Assembly (NCBI GenBank): GCA_001970955.1
Contig: MPUH01000054.1
Coordinates: forward strand, 1-64,000
Length of the DNA stretch: 64,000 nt
Direction: 5' to 3'
DNA from: Stentor coeruleus
Taxonomy: Eukaryota; Ciliophora; Heterotrichea; Heterotrichida; Stentoridae
Shown: piece after piece, positions 63,101 through 64,000 of the stretch
Numbering within the stretch: the first letter of the stretch is position 1
Layout of the letters: each line of letters opens with the position of its first letter
Program-made: the position numbers and the translations under genes
The notes under the pieces: model-generated
The model's input: only the letters and a program-made list of their open reading frames with translations
Told to the model about the DNA's origin: nothing
The model's database searches: none

Positions 63101-64000
63101 GGAATCTGTAAATCTATTTTAACCATAAGTTTTATATCATCAAAAGAAATCGACTGTGTAAATTTCTTTTCTATATAAATCGTAACTGTAACTTTTTTAA
63201 TATTTACAATAGTTGATGATATATAATCTAAACATTGATATAATGTTTCAAGATCATCTCTTGTTAAAACTCTAAACCTTAAATTTGTTGTTTGAAGGGG
63301 TTGATTAGGTCTTGGATTTGTATCTATTCTTCCTAAAGCTTTTAAAGCATAATCAAAATCCTTTAAACTAATCGATTCACGTGTTGGATCTTTAAAGTAG
63401 TTTATAAGCCTTTGAGACTGAGTTGCAGCAGGGTCAATACCAAGTTTATATAAAGCGTTTCTGAATTCTTGTAAAGCTATCGACCCATCTCTTTCAATAT
63501 TATACCTTCTGAAATAAGCTTGTGAATCAGATTTATAATCGTTTAAACTTTGCAAAATACTAGAAAAAATCGGAACTGCCCATGAAATTGCATTTAAATC
63601 GACCTTAGGTGCATCTTTCATAACCCTTCTGACGAAATCTGCAATATAAATTCTCCCATTTCTAGTTTTGTCGATATCAGAAAACACACTTCGATATTCA
63701 TGATCAGTAAGATTTAATCTAATACTTTTAAGAGCATTTTCCATTTCAAACATAGTAACTTGTCTATCTCTATCAGTATCATATTTTGATAATACATCAA
63801 GTAAATCAATTTTATTATTATCAAGGAAATTGTATATTTTACTGAAAATCAAGTTCGCTGAATCATCAATTCCATTGACAAGTCTTATAAAATGTTCTAT
63901 TGAAGATCTACCATCTGAAGTTTTTTCTAGTAATTCCCAGACAACTTCAACTTCAACTGTTGTTAGAGGTGTCCCTGCATGATAAAGAGCTTGAGAGAAA
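60121..64000 (-). CDS. Multi-EF-hand calcium-binding protein, 5' end outside the window
   Basis: At least 1,292 residues are visible; the frame is open to the right edge with no in-frame ATG near it, so the N-terminus is missing. Canonical or near-canonical EF loops: DTDRDRQVTMFE (~63,760), DKTRNGRIYIAD (~63,655), NIERDGSIALQE (~63,485), DIDNDGVLSMNE (~62,215), DTNNSKTLSINE (~62,110), DRDKDGSIDYNE (~61,965), DKNRNGKIEYEE (~61,860) and DSDKNGKIDIDE (~61,615). Asp at positions 1, 3 and 5 and Glu at 12 support Ca2+ binding in most; the Asn start and missing acidic residues weaken the third. A Pro-rich linker (~62,340) precedes the central quartet. The last ~450 residues lack EF hands and include a possible C2-like beta-rich part (~61,250-60,780) that I cannot place. 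Likely a calcium-responsive cytoskeletal or ciliary protein by inference. Stop is TAA. Confidence 0.85.
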   Translation of the reverse strand, partial: FSQALYHAGTPLTTVEVEVVWELLEKTSDGRSSIEHFIRLVNGIDDSANLIFSKIYNFLDNNKIDLLDVLSKYDTDRDRQVTMFEMENALKSIRLNLTDHEYRSVFSDIDKTRNGRIYIADFVRRVMKDAPKVDLNAISWAVPIFSSILQSLNDYKSDSQAYFRRYNIERDGSIALQEFRNALYKLGIDPAATQSQRLINYFKDPTRESISLKDFDYALKALGRIDTNPRPNQPLQTTNLRFRVLTRDDLETLYQCLDYISSTIVNIKKVTVTIYIEKKFTQSISFDDIKLMVKIDLQIPSDDDVLNDLCLLLDCGKGYVQRPTLLDALSGVRVEQVLPSGTQPFREPVRNEQGNYLSVPNKPMLDSRDFRQSSPRGIMKTPNQFSGPVKILYDFLNVNRINLAKLLGRDSGPFPKAAFIKLLRDERIMREAEIVELCDIISLQGNQVDLTRLNSLLSECTKPSIKMDPYLLLKEAIREQKITFNQLFGSNSSIHKDAFYKSLSTIRIDMNILNTIAIECRGQDPQFIDLKYLQDRMEGIVRPPPRPESIQRPPIFPPTPKTAAQNLIDMLNNELIRAEVTAIEMFSKYDIDNDGVLSMNEFIEAFKSMGSIIPDQKFVEAFDILDTNNSKTLSINELAIKMPGYKASLERRITNLDLGQRFEEEVREIFAMLDRDKDGSIDYNEIILGIKAYCILPSQNQIKEIMEKIDKNRNGKIEYEEFKNFVEDTVKREILRQEDEMQDMRQKFIHADIMKNGYLTPDQLLGVLKSTKADVTQEELNHLLSYVDSDKNGKIDIDEFVLLMSGASPEVFADPRASSIMFNIRKSRKISPMDFFKMFQNMPSHFLPSFISEQHKMKRILPSSDIVPTLDPSGLHFRDVNPIATKSKVDSLTYLKQNLCSNGGYINLIMASGISIPDGSIVQRACILKRFARITHWSSLTQKFIGNSIFIEANWREQLEDRWTFEIPTDKDFNVFVSRIGNEMDVSKIFLIFEFIIVFCKDNLPIEMSCGFAKIDYRELMMRTSHKISIHGGTPDNEQNINPDDIRTFRSGWRHALKMTGLLKITSQVEFNIKLPIKCTILEQGAIESLPEISVMNKQGLGIVRLYREYLAELFSRNAGKNFTLPNIADSFLTHFPKVLDCPDTWMQIVAYWNSMEFSNLLGRNRNDANCLANLQSIVNRLYSSMYTDEFALDDIQFTRFSYGVVNNRINLYDKRMDIISKAIKNTQDVKSVNYKPFDIMEIKSTNIIDMDFLMSKKVRNITKRIAETAPSGFGNVDGRRGSRSLSQNLRK

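Noticed and set aside
1-64000. CRISPR array, transposon, virus-like element or rRNA genes
   Set aside because: No spaced palindromic repeats, transposase, reverse transcriptase, integrase or capsid-like frames, terminal repeats or rRNA sequence were recognised. All arrays seen are protein-coding tandem repeats.

Overview
The window looks like macronuclear DNA of a heterotrich ciliate, most likely Stentor or a close relative. It is AT-rich and gene-dense. Its introns are tiny, 15 nt each (GTA...TAG or GTA...CAG), and 17 can be placed from reading-frame continuity. Trp is read from TGG and every gene with a visible end stops at TAA or TAG. Roughly 40 kb of coding sequence reads through with no in-frame TGA, which argues against Blepharisma-type TGA=Trp recoding and fits the standard code reported for Stentor. 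These organism statements are inference from intron size and code, not from a database match.

Layout, left to right. 1.9-14.8 kb (+) holds a giant SPRY/CUB-like/HECT ubiquitin ligase whose frame is broken once by an imperfect tandem duplication. 15.0-15.7 kb (-) is a membrane RING-CH (MARCH-type) ligase. 16.8-17.5 kb (-) is an R2R3 Myb DNA-binding protein with one intron. 19.1-19.9 kb (-) is an STPGR (sperm-tail PG-rich repeat) axonemal protein. 21.8-22.1 kb (-) is a small one-TM protein. 23.3-23.9 kb (-) is a COMMD7-like protein with one intron. 24.0-27.7 kb (-) is a WD40-ankyrin-ion channel fusion. 28.4-32.9 kb (+) and 33.5-40.1 kb (-) are two tail-to-tail paralogous receptors with a LamG-like head, a cysteine-rich repeat stalk and multiple TM segments; both carry two introns at identical places. 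41.2-41.7 kb (-) is a probably myristoylated acidic protein. 42.4-43.7 kb (+) is OST48 (DDOST/WBP1). 44.2-57.1 kb (-) is one gene of about 4,219 residues with 11 introns: signal peptide, about 13 tandem beta-sandwich repeats, an EGF-like segment, a REJ-like region, a GPS-like motif and about five TM segments, i.e. a polycystin-1/REJ-like receptor. 58.8-59.7 kb (+) is a tail-anchored coiled-coil protein. 60.1 kb to the right edge (-) is an EF-hand protein that continues beyond the window.

There is no operon-like logic. Several products point to cilia and the cell surface: the channel fusion, the polycystin-like receptor, the two cysteine-rich receptors and the STPGR protein. The strongest leads are the polycystin-like gene, in which nearly every repeat unit carries its own 15-nt intron at the same place; the double-propeller WD40 channel; and the cysteine-rich receptor with a 7-unit higher-order repeat. 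No transposon, virus-like element, CRISPR array or rRNA gene was recognised.
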